Below are positions 19,111 to 28,596 of a DNA stretch of 64,000 nucleotides, in pieces (position 1 is the stretch's first letter; each line of letters begins with the position of its first letter). The stretch spans positions 615,530-679,529 of the forward strand of contig NZ_JAINFJ010000002.1 in the NCBI RefSeq assembly GCF_019966595.1, in the 5' to 3' direction. Under the pieces are notes generated by a model. The model made no database searches and had not been told where the DNA came from. It saw only the letters and a list, made by a program, of their open reading frames with translations. This stretch comes from Oricola indica (GTDB lineage Bacteria; Pseudomonadota; Alphaproteobacteria; Rhizobiales; Rhizobiaceae). Both the position numbers and the translations under genes were made by a program.

Positions 19111-20223
19111 TCAGGCCGCTTTCTGCTGCGCCCTCAGGATCGAGGCGCCGTCGGCGTCGAAGAGGTGCAGGACGTTCGAACCGGCCGAAAGGCTGATCGT
19201 ATCGCCGCGTTCGACCTGAACGTCGCCGGACAGTTTGGCGATGATCGCCTCCTCATGCCCGGGCATGCGGACGTAAAGCAGCGTGACCTCGCCGAGCGCC
19301 TCGACGATATCGATCTCGCCGGTGATGAGCGCGGACTCGCCCTCCGGCGTGATATACAGGTCCTCGGGCCGTACGCCGAGGCTGACCGACTTTCCGGTCA
19401 GACCCGCATCGGCGCCGAACGGAAGGGACGCCTTCCCGGCATGGGCCACATCCACCTCGATCGCGCTGTCGGAAACCGATGACACGGTGGCGGAGAGGAT
19501 GTTCATGGCCGGCGAGCCGATGAACTGGGCGACGAAGAGGTTGGCCGGGCGGTGGTAAAGCTCCATCGGCGCACCGACCTGCTCGATGTAACCGCCGCGC
19601 AGCACGACGATACGGTCGGCCAGCGTCATCGCCTCGACCTGGTCGTGGGTGACGTAGATCATGGTCGTGTCGGGCATCGACTCGTTGAGCTTGGCGATCT
19701 CGATACGGGTGGCGACGCGCAGTGCGGCGTCGAGGTTCGAGAGCGGCTCGTCGAACAGGAAGACCTTCGGATCGCGGCAGATCGAACGCCCGATGGCGAC
19801 GCGCTGGCGCTGTCCGCCGGAGAGCGCCTTGGGCAGGCGGTCGAGATACGGCGTCAACTGCAGGATATTGGCGGCGTTCTGGACGCGGCGATCGATCTCG
19901 TCCTTGGAGAACTTGGCGAGCCGCAGGCCGAAGGCCATGTTGTCGTAAACGGTCATGTGCGGATAGAGCGCGTAGGTCTGGAACACCATGGCGATGCCGC
20001 GCTGCGAAGGCGGCACGTCATTGACCACCATGCCGTCGATTTCCAGCGTGCCGCCGGTGATCTGTTCCAGCCCTGCGATGCAGCGCAGGAGCGTGGACTT
20101 GCCGCACCCGGACGGTCCGACGAAGACGATGAACTCGCCCTTCTCGATATGAAGGTTGATGCCGTGCAGCACCTTCACCTGGCCGTAGGCCTTGTCGAGA
20201 TTCGTCAGTTTCAGTTCTGCCAT
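19111..20223 (-). CDS. aglK: Alpha-glucoside ABC transporter ATP-binding protein
   Basis: 370-aa MalK/UgpC-type ATPase. It has Walker A GPSGCGKSTLLRC (about 36-48), signature [15 protein letters not shown], Walker B VFLFDEPLSNLDAALR, and a C-terminal TOBE-type regulatory domain (about 235-360). It energises uptake of alpha-glucosides through AglFG. It is last in the aglEFGAK order known from Sinorhizobium meliloti, 27 bp after aglA, and is followed by a terminator. The symbol rests on operon context, since UgpC-type ATPases are hard to tell apart by sequence alone. Confidence 0.92.
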   Translation of the reverse strand: MAELKLTNLDKAYGQVKVLHGINLHIEKGEFIVFVGPSGCGKSTLLRCIAGLEQITGGTLEIDGMVVNDVPPSQRGIAMVFQTYALYPHMTVYDNMAFGLRLAKFSKDEIDRRVQNAANILQLTPYLDRLPKALSGGQRQRVAIGRSICRDPKVFLFDEPLSNLDAALRVATRIEIAKLNESMPDTTMIYVTHDQVEAMTLADRIVVLRGGYIEQVGAPMELYHRPANLFVAQFIGSPAMNILSATVSSVSDSAIEVDVAHAGKASLPFGADAGLTGKSVSLGVRPEDLYITPEGESALITGEIDIVEALGEVTLLYVRMPGHEEAIIAKLSGDVQVERGDTISLSAGSNVLHLFDADGASILRAQQKAA

Positions 20224-20250
20224 GGTCTTTCCTCCCTCACCTGCCGCGCG

Positions 20251-21921
20251 TCATGATTTCACGCGACCGACAAATCCGCCAAGTGCTTTCAATCTAACCA
20301 CGCCGTCGTCCCCGACCTCGCCATCCAGGGGCGAATTGAGACGCACAAGGCCGAGCCCCGTCTCGAACTCCGCCGGTCCATGGTTGAGGTTGAACGCGCA
20401 CAGTATCTTCGTTTCGCCGTCGTCGCGGATATAGGCAACGACATCATCAGGCGTATCTATGAATGTAAGCGTTCCCTTGACGAGCGCCTGATTGCTGCGG
20501 CGAAACTCGAGGAAGTCGCGATAGAACGCGTAGATGCTGCCGGAGCGGCCCTGCTGCGTATCGACGGCCATGGCGCGGTGGATGTCCGGCACGGGCAGCC
20601 AGGGCTTGCCCGTGGTGAAACCGCCATTCGGCAGGTTCGACGACCAGACCATCGGCGTGCGCGCACCGTCGCGGCCCTTGAATTTCGGCCAGAAGCGAAT
20701 GCCGTATGGATCCTGCAGATCCTCATAGGAAATGTCGGCCTCGGGCAGACCGAGCTCCTCGCCCTGGTAGATGCTGACCGAACCGCGCAGGGTGAACAGA
20801 ATGCCGGCGACGACACGGAGATAACGCTCCGGATCGCGCTCAAAGGCGCCCCAGCGCGAGGCGTGCCGCACGACGTCATGGTTGGAAAACGCCCAGCAGG
20901 ACCACCCGTCCGGCGCGCCCCTCTCGAATTTCTCGACAACCTCGCGCACCTTTTCCGCCGTCAGCGGATCGGGGGCGAGAAAATCGAAGGCGTAGCACAT
21001 GTGGATGCGGTCATTGCCCGCCGTGTATTCGGCGAGAATCTCCATGTCCCGCTGGCTGTCGCCGACCTCGCCGACAGCGGCCGCGGCCGGGAACTCGTCG
21101 AGCACGGCCCGGAACCGTTTCAGGAAATCGACATTCTCCGGCTGGCTCTTGTCGAAGAGATGATCCTGATAATTGTAGGGATTGACCGCAGGCGCCGTCT
21201 TGGCGTTGCGCTGGTCGGGCGGCAGCGGCGGATTGTCCTTCAGCGACTGCGAATGGAAGTAGAAATTGATCGTGTCGAGGCGGAAGCCGTCGACGCCGAG
21301 TTCCAGCCAGAAATGCACCATGTCGAGCAGCTCGTTCTGGACATCCGGATTGTGGAAGTTCAGGTCCGGCTGGCTCGTCAGGAAATTGTGCATGTAATAC
21401 TGGAGTCGGTTCGAATCCCACTCCCATGCCGAGCCGCCGAAGATCGACAGCCAGTTGTTGGGCGGCGATCCGTCCGGCTTCGCGTCGGCCCAGACATACC
21501 AGTCGGCCTTGTGATTGTCGCGGTTGGAGCGGCTTTCGGCGAACCAGGGATGCTGGTCGGACGTATGCGACATGACGAGGTCGATCATGACCTTCAAACC
21601 GAGGTGATGAGCGTCGTCGACGAGAACGCGGAAGTCCTCCAGGCTGCCGAACATCGGATCGACACCGCGATAGTCGGTCACGTCGTAGCCGAAATCCTTC
21701 ATCGGCGACGGGAAGAAAGGCGAAATCCAGATCGCATCCGCACCGAGATTGGCGATGTAGTGCAGGCGCTGCCGGATACCCGCCAGGTCGCCGATGCCAT
21801 CACCGTTGGAGTCCTGGTAGGAGCGCGGATAGATCTGGTAGATCACCGCGCCCCGCCACCAGTCCGGATCGGGCTGGAGGTGCTGTTCGGTTAGCTGCGC
21901 CGCGGAAGCAAACACACTCAT
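20251..21921 (-). CDS. aglA: Alpha-glucosidase, GH13 family
   Basis: 556-aa cytoplasmic oligo-1,6-glucosidase-type enzyme that hydrolyses imported alpha-glucosides such as sucrose, maltose or trehalulose. (Beta/alpha)8 motifs: WWRGAVIYQIYPRSYQDSNG at the N-terminus, region I DLVMSHTSDQHPWF, region II DGFRLDTINFY (nucleophile Asp), region III with the acid Glu in AVGEVGD, and region IV FSNHDVVRH. No signal peptide. It lies between aglG and aglK with 14- and 27-bp gaps, so it is part of the same transcript. Confidence 0.93.
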   Translation of the reverse strand: MSVFASAAQLTEQHLQPDPDWWRGAVIYQIYPRSYQDSNGDGIGDLAGIRQRLHYIANLGADAIWISPFFPSPMKDFGYDVTDYRGVDPMFGSLEDFRVLVDDAHHLGLKVMIDLVMSHTSDQHPWFAESRSNRDNHKADWYVWADAKPDGSPPNNWLSIFGGSAWEWDSNRLQYYMHNFLTSQPDLNFHNPDVQNELLDMVHFWLELGVDGFRLDTINFYFHSQSLKDNPPLPPDQRNAKTAPAVNPYNYQDHLFDKSQPENVDFLKRFRAVLDEFPAAAAVGEVGDSQRDMEILAEYTAGNDRIHMCYAFDFLAPDPLTAEKVREVVEKFERGAPDGWSCWAFSNHDVVRHASRWGAFERDPERYLRVVAGILFTLRGSVSIYQGEELGLPEADISYEDLQDPYGIRFWPKFKGRDGARTPMVWSSNLPNGGFTTGKPWLPVPDIHRAMAVDTQQGRSGSIYAFYRDFLEFRRSNQALVKGTLTFIDTPDDVVAYIRDDGETKILCAFNLNHGPAEFETGLGLVRLNSPLDGEVGDDGVVRLKALGGFVGRVKS

Positions 21922-21935
21922 GGACGAAAAGACCC

Positions 21936-23093
21936 TTACTTGACGGAGCCGGCCAGCAAGCCGCGCACCAGATAGCGTTGCATTGCAAAGAAGACGACCA
22001 GAGGCACCGCGATCGACACGAAGGCCGCCGTCGCCAGGATTTCCCAGTTACCGCCGCGTGTGCCCAGCAACTCGACGATCTGGTTGGTCATCACGGTCGT
22101 CTCGCCGGTCGCGTCGATCAGGAAGACCTTGGCCACCAGCAGGTCGTTCCAGGTCCACAGGAACTGGAAGATCGCGAAGGATGCCAGCGCCGGGAAGGAC
22201 AGCGGCAGGACGATGCGCGTGAAGATCTGGAAGTCCGTCGCGCCATCGACCTTGGCGTTCTCGATGATATCGCGCGGCAGGCCGACCATGTAGTTGCGCA
22301 GCAGGTAGACCGCGAGCGGCAGGCCGAACCCGGTATGGGCGAGCCAGACACCGAGATACCCCTTGCCAATGCCGATCCCCAGATGCAGCCGCAACAACGG
22401 AATGAGCGCGAGTTGCAGCGGGACGACGAGCAGTGCGACGACTGCCGCGATCAGGATCGCGCGGCCCGGAAACCGCATCCAGGCCAGCGCATAGGCGGCA
22501 AAGGCCGCGATGACGATCGGAATGACTGTGGCCGGGATCGTCACCGTCAGCGTGTTGAAGAACGCCTTGGCCATGTTGTCGCGCGCCGTGCCGCTGAACA
22601 GGACTGTCTCATAGTTGTCGAGCGTGAATTTGGGCGGAGAGACCGCCGTCACGAAAACACGCTCGCCGCGGCTTCCGGACAGTTCAACATCGTTTTCGAG
22701 CCGATAATCGCCATTGGCCTGGACGGTCAGGCGGCCGTCATCGCCCATGTCGGCGGTCTCGCCCGGCACATAGTCGGCGATGGCCCGCGAGGAAACGCCC
22801 CACACGGAAATCTCGGATTCGAGGCTCTCGTTATTGTCGGCGAAGATATTCCCCTCGACAACGAAAAGGTCGCCATCCTGCTTCTGCGTGTCCGGCGCCG
22901 CCGTGCGCAGAACGAGGTTCTGCTCCTGCGGGAACATCGCCTTCCACCAGCCGCTCGACGAAATCTGGTCGGTGGTGCGGAAGGACGACACGAAGAGCCC
23001 GACGGTCGGGAAAAGCCACAAGAGGACGAGCGCCAGGACGGAGATATGAACCGCCCAGGTCAGTCCGGATTTGGTACCTGCGATCGATGACAT
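21936..23093 (-). CDS. aglG: Alpha-glucoside ABC transporter permease
   Basis: 385-aa MalG-type inner-membrane permease. There is one N-terminal helix (about 12-34), then an unusually long periplasmic loop of about 110 residues, and five further helices. The coupling EAA loop is IIENAKVDGATDFQIFTRIVLP. The start at 23093 (MSSIAGTKSGL) is preceded by GAGGAGG and lies 13 bp from the aglF stop; a longer frame to 23207 would overlap aglF and is rejected. The large periplasmic loop is characteristic of the alpha-glucoside subfamily. Confidence 0.92.
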   Translation of the reverse strand: MSSIAGTKSGLTWAVHISVLALVLLWLFPTVGLFVSSFRTTDQISSSGWWKAMFPQEQNLVLRTAAPDTQKQDGDLFVVEGNIFADNNESLESEISVWGVSSRAIADYVPGETADMGDDGRLTVQANGDYRLENDVELSGSRGERVFVTAVSPPKFTLDNYETVLFSGTARDNMAKAFFNTLTVTIPATVIPIVIAAFAAYALAWMRFPGRAILIAAVVALLVVPLQLALIPLLRLHLGIGIGKGYLGVWLAHTGFGLPLAVYLLRNYMVGLPRDIIENAKVDGATDFQIFTRIVLPLSFPALASFAIFQFLWTWNDLLVAKVFLIDATGETTVMTNQIVELLGTRGGNWEILATAAFVSIAVPLVVFFAMQRYLVRGLLAGSVK

Positions 23094-23106
23094 GGTTCCG
23101 GCCTCC

Positions 23107-24348
23107 TCAGCGCATTTCCTTGCGCGCGTTGTAGACGTTCCAGACGAGGATCGGCGTAACGAGCAGCATGATGACGATGGCACTGGCCGAACCGACGCCC
23201 CAGTCATTGGCGCGGAACAGCTTGTCGTACATGTAGTTGGCGAGGACCTGGGTCTCCCATTGACCGTTGGTCATCGCGAAGACGATGTCGAAGATCTTGA
23301 GGACGACCAGGGTGATCGTCGTCCAGACGACCACGATCGTACCCATGATCTGGGGCACCTTGATCTTGAAGAAGATGTCGAACGGATTGGCGCCGTCGAT
23401 CACCGCGGCCTCGATCGTCTCCTCGGGAATGCCGCGCAAAGCGGCCGACAGGATGACCATCGCGAAACCGGTCTGGATCCAGATCAGCACCACCATCAGG
23501 AAGAAATTGTTCCAGTACGGAATCGTCAGCCAGGTCTGCGGATCGCCATAGGGAAGCGTTGCGGTGAAGAGATGAAACACCGAGCGCAGCGACAGGAAAA
23601 CGAGCCACGCGCCACCGAGCCCGACCGCGACACGCAGCGGCGCGGCCCACCAGGATCCGCCGCCGCGCGATGCCTCGCTCGAAATCAGCGGGCGCACAAT
23701 GAGATAGACGCCGTAGAGCACAAAGGCCGCGAAGCCGAGAAGAATGGCCGCCGGAAGCAGGCGCAGGAACAGCGTCGAGAAGACGCCGCCATCAAAGGAC
23801 ATCCACAATGCGTTGAGGACGCCGATCTGGTCTTCGCCGGCGGGGCGCGTGTCGTAGACGAGCTTGAAGATCACCGAGGCGCCGACAAACGAGATCGCCA
23901 TCGGCATGAAGATCAGGGACTTTGCGATATTGCCCCACTTGATCCGGTCGGTGAGCTGCGCGGACAGCAGGCCGAAGGCTGTCGCAGCTGCCGGCACCAC
24001 GATCAGCCAGAGCATGTTGTTGCGCATGGCTTCCCAGAATTTCGGCTCCTGGGCCATCTGCTTGTAATTGGCCAGCCCGACGAAAGCGCCGCCGGCATCG
24101 CGATCGGTCAGCGACAGACGCAGCGTTTCCAGAACGGGATAGGCAAGATAGAGACCGAGCGCGAAGATCGCGGGAAAAAGAAACAGCCAGGGCCGGACCA
24201 TGTTGGCCCGATTGATGTTGCGACCGGCCTGCGGCCCCGAGGCGGGGAAGAGAACCTTGTCGACAAAGACATTGGACAGATAGAAATATCCGATACATCC
24301 GCCGACACCGACGACGATCGTGATCAATCCCTGCAGGGCTGGATGCAT
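23107..24348 (-). CDS. aglF: Alpha-glucoside ABC transporter permease
   Basis: 413-aa MalF-type permease with about eight hydrophobic segments. The EAA loop IPEETIEAAVIDGANPFDIFFK docks the ATPase. The N-terminus has an extra pair of helices and a cytoplasmic stretch (ASGPQAGRNINRAN) before the core. Two further membrane segments (about 180-240) precede the canonical permease core. It has a GGGAGG ribosome-binding site and sits 74 bp after aglE, across a stem-loop. Confidence 0.92.
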   Translation of the reverse strand: MHPALQGLITIVVGVGGCIGYFYLSNVFVDKVLFPASGPQAGRNINRANMVRPWLFLFPAIFALGLYLAYPVLETLRLSLTDRDAGGAFVGLANYKQMAQEPKFWEAMRNNMLWLIVVPAAATAFGLLSAQLTDRIKWGNIAKSLIFMPMAISFVGASVIFKLVYDTRPAGEDQIGVLNALWMSFDGGVFSTLFLRLLPAAILLGFAAFVLYGVYLIVRPLISSEASRGGGSWWAAPLRVAVGLGGAWLVFLSLRSVFHLFTATLPYGDPQTWLTIPYWNNFFLMVVLIWIQTGFAMVILSAALRGIPEETIEAAVIDGANPFDIFFKIKVPQIMGTIVVVWTTITLVVLKIFDIVFAMTNGQWETQVLANYMYDKLFRANDWGVGSASAIVIMLLVTPILVWNVYNARKEMR

Positions 24349-24385
24349 GGTTTCCTCCCCAAACCGCGCGGCCTAAGGTCGCCGC

Positions 24386-24405
24386 CCGGGGCAGAATAGC
24401 CCCGG
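24386..24405 (-). promoter_or_regulatory. Intercistronic stem-loop between aglE and aglF
   Basis: A 7-bp GC stem (CCGGGGC / GCCCCGG) with a 6-nt loop, followed in the minus direction by aglF. Hairpins after binding-protein genes commonly stabilise the upstream mRNA or partly terminate transcription, so that binding protein exceeds permease. That role is inferred here. Confidence 0.5.
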
Positions 24406-24422
24406 ACGACCGTTTTTACACG

Positions 24423-25775
24423 TTACTTCGCGGCGTCCCAGGAAGCCTGGATTTCCGACGCGACATCCTCGGCGGAGTCACCGCCGACATAGTCGACCAT
24501 GCCGGTCCAGAAGGATCCCTGGCCAACAGCCGCAGGCATCAGGTCGGACCCGTCGAAGCGGAACGTGTCCGCGCCGAGCAGGATGCCGCCGAGGCCTTTC
24601 TGGGTCTCGTCGATATAGACATCCAGATTGACGCCCTTGTGCGGCGTGAGGAAGCCGGCCTGCGCCATCATGATCTCATGCGCGATCGGCGTTTTCAGGA
24701 ATTCCAGGAACGCGCGCGTTCCCGGGCTGTCGCTGGTGACAGCCAGAAGCGTACCCGCGCCGAGAACCGGATTGCCGAGATCCTTTTCCGCATAGGAGGG
24801 GAAATAGAAGAAGTCGGCGTCCTCGCCCACGACCGTGCCTTCCGGGAAGTAGGCCGGAATGAACGAAGCCTGGCGGTGCAGGTAGCACTGCGGCGGCGAA
24901 TCGAACAGGCCCTTCGGCGAATCGCGGAAGTCGGTCGAGGCGACGGTGTCGGTGCCGCCCGCGACGAAATCGTCATTGCGCGCGAACCAGCCGAACTCTT
25001 CGATCGCAGCGACGACGCGCTCGTCGGTGAACGGGATTTCGTTGGTAACCCACTGGTCGTAGATATCCGGAGTCTGCGTGCGCAGCATCAGGTCCTCGAC
25101 CCAGTCGGTCGCCGGCCAACCGGTCGCCGCACCCGAACCCAGACCGATGCACCACGGGGTTTCGCCGTCGGCCACGATCTGTTCGGTCAGCGCCTTGAGA
25201 TCTTCCATGGTCTCCGGCACTTCGTAGCCGGCATCCTCGAAGTTCTCGGGGACGTACCAGACGAGCGACTTCACGTTGACGTTGAAGAAGAAGCCATAGA
25301 ACTTGTCGTCGCCGTTCTCGTCGGCATAGGTGCCAAGATCCACCCAGGACTGGCCGGCCGCATAGTTTTCGGTGACCCAGTTCGCCATGTCTTCGCCCAG
25401 CGGAGACAGGAAGCCACGGCCTGCGAGGCCGGCAGCAAGGCCCGGCTGCGGGAAGGCTGTGATGTTGGGCGCAGAACCGGCTTCGGCATCGATCATGATC
25501 TGCTGCTCGAGGCTGTCAGAGCCCGTGTAGCGAACATCGGCGCCGGTCGCTTCGTTGAAATAGGCGATCAGATTCTCGATCGAGGTGGCCTCGCCCGCAA
25601 GCCACGGTCCGAAGAACGTTACCTGCTCGCCGGCCAGGTCGTTGGCGGCAGCGAATTCCTCATAGCTGGCCCAGTTGAAATCCCCTTCGCCGATTGGGAA
25701 CTTCAGATCTTGCGCCTGCGCGGAAACCGCCGACAGAACGAAGGCGGCAACACCCGCCATCAGTGTCTTTTTCAT
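24423..25775 (-). CDS. aglE: Alpha-glucoside ABC transporter substrate-binding protein
   Basis: 450-aa periplasmic solute-binding protein (extracellular solute-binding family 1). Signal peptide MKKTLMAGVAAFVLSAVSAQA-Q. The start at 25775 is fixed by GGGAGG 8 bp upstream. The mature protein begins DLKFPIGEGDFNWASYEEF and has the VTFFGPWLAGEATSIENLIAYF segment typical of AglE. It is first gene of the operon, divergent from aglR, with LacI-type operators between them. It captures sucrose- or maltose-type sugars for AglFGK. Confidence 0.93.
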   Translation of the reverse strand: MKKTLMAGVAAFVLSAVSAQAQDLKFPIGEGDFNWASYEEFAAANDLAGEQVTFFGPWLAGEATSIENLIAYFNEATGADVRYTGSDSLEQQIMIDAEAGSAPNITAFPQPGLAAGLAGRGFLSPLGEDMANWVTENYAAGQSWVDLGTYADENGDDKFYGFFFNVNVKSLVWYVPENFEDAGYEVPETMEDLKALTEQIVADGETPWCIGLGSGAATGWPATDWVEDLMLRTQTPDIYDQWVTNEIPFTDERVVAAIEEFGWFARNDDFVAGGTDTVASTDFRDSPKGLFDSPPQCYLHRQASFIPAYFPEGTVVGEDADFFYFPSYAEKDLGNPVLGAGTLLAVTSDSPGTRAFLEFLKTPIAHEIMMAQAGFLTPHKGVNLDVYIDETQKGLGGILLGADTFRFDGSDLMPAAVGQGSFWTGMVDYVGGDSAEDVASEIQASWDAAK

Positions 25776-25846
25776 GAATAATCCTCCCAGGATCGTTTTG
25801 AAAAGAGCCAGAAGACTCATAGAGCATTCACTCGCTCAAAGCCAAT

Positions 25847-25858
25847 CAAAGCGCTTTG
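25847..25858. promoter_or_regulatory. LacI-type operator proximal to aglE
   Basis: The perfect 12-bp palindrome CAAAGCGCTTTG, with a central CG as in most LacI/GalR operators, lies 72 bp upstream of the aglE start within the divergent aglE/aglR promoter region. It is the likely AglR binding site. Confidence 0.7.
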
Positions 25859-26024
25859 GCTTCGCTGAGATTTGGCGCTGAGCCGCTCAGAGTCAAGAGA
25901 AATATTCGCGACAGCGCCTTGTCGACCGTCAATGACGCAACGTCGCCGAACAAAAATCTCGTCACCTGATACGAATCCGGGCCATGTGGAAAAAACTGGC
26001 CATCGCAAACTGAATTGTGCACTA

Positions 26025-26040
26025 TTCAAAGCCCTTTGAA
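26025..26040. promoter_or_regulatory. Second LacI-type operator, proximal to aglR
   Basis: TTCAAAGCCCTTTGAA is a near-perfect dyad (only the centre breaks symmetry) sharing the CAAAG/CTTTG arms of the 25847 site. It lies 24 bp before the aglR start. Two sites about 180 bp apart would permit looping and autoregulation. Confidence 0.65.
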
Positions 26041-26063
26041 TGCCTTTTGGGAGGAGGCATCCA

Positions 26064-27095
26064 ATGAATTTGAAAGAATTATCGGAACAGCTCGGCCTGT
26101 CCCAGACCACCGTCAGCCGTGCGCTGAACGGCTATCCGGAGGTCAGCGAGGAGACGCGGCGGCGCGTCGAAGCCTTCGCGCGCAAGATGAATTACCAGCC
26201 CAATTCCAATGCGCGGCGGCTGGCAACGGGAAAATCCTACACGATCGGCCACGTGGTGCCCTTGTCGGACCACGACATGATCAACCCGCACTTCTCGGAC
26301 TTCATCGCCGGCGCGGGCGAGATCTACAACCGTCGCGGCTACGACATGCTGATCTCGGTGGTGAACGCCGACACCGAGAAATCGGTCTATGAGAGCCTTT
26401 CGCGCAACCGGCGCGTAGACGGGGTGATCGTGCACGGCCCGCGCGTCAAGGACGACCGGCTGACGATCCTGCGCAAGCTCAAGCTCCCATTCGTGGTGCA
26501 TGGCCGCACCAGCGACCCGGAAGACAGTTTTTCCTGGGTCGACGTCAACAACAGGCGGGCCTATCACAAGGCCGCGACATACCTGCTCGAAGCGGGCCAC
26601 CGGCGCATCGGCCTGATCAATGGCTGGGAATACATGACCTTCGCCCTGAAGCGCCGCGAGGGGCTCGAGACGGCTCTGCGCCAGAACGGCATCGAGCCCG
26701 ATCCGGAAATCATGGTGTCCTCGGAAATGATCGAACCGAACGGCCACGGCGCGATGAAGGCGTTTCTCGCGCATCGCGACCCGCCGACAGCCGTACTTTG
26801 CTCCAGCATGCTGACGGCGATGGGCGCGAGCAGGGCAGTACATGAAAGCGGAATGGAACTGGGGCGCGACATTTCCCTGATCGGTTATGACGACTGCCTT
26901 TCCTTCCTGCCGGCCGCTGGCGAATATCCCTCGATGACCGTGATGCAATCGAGCATCCGGCTCGCCGGCAAGCATTGCGCCGACATGCTCATCGACCTGA
27001 TCGACGGAAATGCCGGCCATCGGAACCTTCTTCTCGAGGCCGAGTTCGTCATCGGCGCATCCACCGGACCGGCGCCGGTGATGGCGACAACCTGA
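26064..27095 (+). CDS. aglR: LacI family transcriptional regulator of the agl operon
   Basis: 343-aa LacI/GalR repressor. The N-terminal HTH is MNLKELSEQLGLSQTTVSRA (residues 1-20), with the hinge helix NSNARRLATGKS at about 50-61. A periplasmic-binding-protein-like effector domain follows (AVLCSSMLTAMGAS, SLIGYDDCLSFLP). The start at 26064 has a strong GGGAGGAGG site. It is divergent from aglE, as in S. meliloti, and presumably represses the agl genes until an alpha-glucoside is present. Confidence 0.92.
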   Translation: MNLKELSEQLGLSQTTVSRALNGYPEVSEETRRRVEAFARKMNYQPNSNARRLATGKSYTIGHVVPLSDHDMINPHFSDFIAGAGEIYNRRGYDMLISVVNADTEKSVYESLSRNRRVDGVIVHGPRVKDDRLTILRKLKLPFVVHGRTSDPEDSFSWVDVNNRRAYHKAATYLLEAGHRRIGLINGWEYMTFALKRREGLETALRQNGIEPDPEIMVSSEMIEPNGHGAMKAFLAHRDPPTAVLCSSMLTAMGASRAVHESGMELGRDISLIGYDDCLSFLPAAGEYPSMTVMQSSIRLAGKHCADMLIDLIDGNAGHRNLLLEAEFVIGASTGPAPVMATT

Positions 27096-27217
27096 CGCGC
27101 CCGCCGGCGTTTTCGGTCCCGTCTGTGCATTTGCGCACAGACTGCAAATCCGATTAAGAATGGATTGGAACGCGGGGTTTTTGAAGAGGTTGCCGCGCGA
27201 AGGGATTTCCAGGCCGC

Positions 27218-27601
27218 ATGCCGCTTACATTTCTGATGTTTTCAGCCTTGCTGTTAAAGCATTACCTCGCGGACTTCGTGATGCAGCCGCAATGGATGCT
27301 GAAGGCAAAGGGCCGGCTCGACGCGCCGGGAGGATACGCGCATGCCGCCGTCCATGGCGTAGGCAGCGGGATCGTTCTCCTGGCATGCGGCGTCGGCATC
27401 GGCATCACCGCCATCATCATGGCGGCGGAGTTCGTGGTCCATTTCGCCATTGACTACGGCAAGGACCGGATATCGGCGCGCGCCGATGTGGAACGCAATC
27501 CGCGCCGCTACTGGCAATTGCACGGGCTCGACCAGCTCGCACACCAGATCACCTATGTCGTCATCGCCTGGTTTGCGATGGCGTCGCTCGGAATGGCCTA
27601 A
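27218..27601 (+). CDS. DUF3307 family membrane protein
   Basis: 127-aa inner-membrane protein with three to four helices. The N-terminal LLLKHYLADFVMQPQWM and the conserved HAAVHG and FAIDYGKD segments match DUF3307. The family often occurs near SatD-type genes in other bacteria, but no such partner is seen here. Its last 4 bp overlap the convergent dehydrogenase gene. Function unknown. Confidence 0.85.
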   Translation: MPLTFLMFSALLLKHYLADFVMQPQWMLKAKGRLDAPGGYAHAAVHGVGSGIVLLACGVGIGITAIIMAAEFVVHFAIDYGKDRISARADVERNPRRYWQLHGLDQLAHQITYVVIAWFAMASLGMA

Positions 27602-28485
27602 GGCTTTTTGTTCGTGTCGAGCAGTTCGAGGAACAGCGCGCAATGATCGAGATCGGCGCCGCCGAGTTCGTCGCATAGCCGCGCAAAACGGGCGAACAGC
27701 ATGTCGCCCATCGGCAGCGCCAGGCCGAGCGTTTCCGCCTCGTCCAGGATATTTCGAAAGTCCTTGCGATGCAGCGCGGCGCGCCCGCGCGGCGCGAAAT
27801 CGCCGGCCGCCATGCGCCCGCCATGCATCTGCAGGACCTTCGAATCCGCATAACCGCCGGTCAGCGCATCGCGAAACGCATCGACGTCGCCACCGCCTTC
27901 CCTGACCAGCAACACCGCCTCCGCGACCGCTCCGATGGCCGCGCCGACAATCAGCTGGTTGGCGAGCTTGGCGAGCTGGCCGGTCCCGACCGGTCCGAGC
28001 CGTGTCGGGCGGCCCATCGCCGACAGCACCGGAGCGATCCGCTCGAACAATGCCTCGTCGCAGCCGGCCATGATCGCCAGCGTGCCGGCCTCGGCGCCGG
28101 GCGGTCCGCCCGAAACCGGAGCATCGCAGAAACCGACACCGCCGGCGGCGAGTATCTCGGCCAATTCGCGCGCTTCCTCGGGCCGGGTCGAACTCATGTC
28201 GATGAAGGCTCCACCCTCGCGCATCGTGCCGGCGAGATCATTGTCCCTGACGAGCGACAGAACCGCGCCGCCGTCAGACAGGATGGAGATCGCGATGTCG
28301 GCGCCATCGACGGCCGCTCTCGGATCCTCGACCGCTTGGACATTTTCGCCCGCGACTGCTCTCGCCTTGTCAGGCGTCCGGTTCCAGGCGCGCACCCGGT
28401 GGCCGGCTGCCGCGAGCCGCGCGATCATCGGCGCGCCCATCTGCCCGACGCCGAAAAATGCGATCGTCTTTGCGGTCTCAACCAT
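27598..28485 (-). CDS. NAD(P)-dependent beta-hydroxyacid dehydrogenase (3-hydroxyisobutyrate dehydrogenase family)
   Basis: 295 aa. The Rossmann motif IAFFGVGQMGAPMIARLAAAGH opens the protein. The substrate-binding motif DAPVSGGPPGAEAGTLAIM and the catalytic Lys in GTGQLAKLANQLI are intact. The start at 28485 (MVETAKTIAFFG) has a GGGAGG site. The substrate could be 3-hydroxyisobutyrate, tartronate semialdehyde or a related acid. It resembles the second such enzyme at 46368 only at family level. It is a single gene between DUF3307 and pheA. Confidence 0.88.
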   Translation of the reverse strand: MVETAKTIAFFGVGQMGAPMIARLAAAGHRVRAWNRTPDKARAVAGENVQAVEDPRAAVDGADIAISILSDGGAVLSLVRDNDLAGTMREGGAFIDMSSTRPEEARELAEILAAGGVGFCDAPVSGGPPGAEAGTLAIMAGCDEALFERIAPVLSAMGRPTRLGPVGTGQLAKLANQLIVGAAIGAVAEAVLLVREGGGDVDAFRDALTGGYADSKVLQMHGGRMAAGDFAPRGRAALHRKDFRNILDEAETLGLALPMGDMLFARFARLCDELGGADLDHCALFLELLDTNKKP

Positions 28486-28596
28486 GGCGCGCCTCCCGTT
28501 TGCCCCGCGAAGTTGGCCAGCCATACCGAAAAGTCAATCCGGCAAGGCGATTGCGGCGCATCGCGTCAGTCGGTCATCCATGTTTGACCGCCAATT

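Noticed and set aside
20380..21894. A 504-codon plus-strand frame opposite aglA
   Set aside because: Shadow of a clear GH13 enzyme; no start signal or domain.
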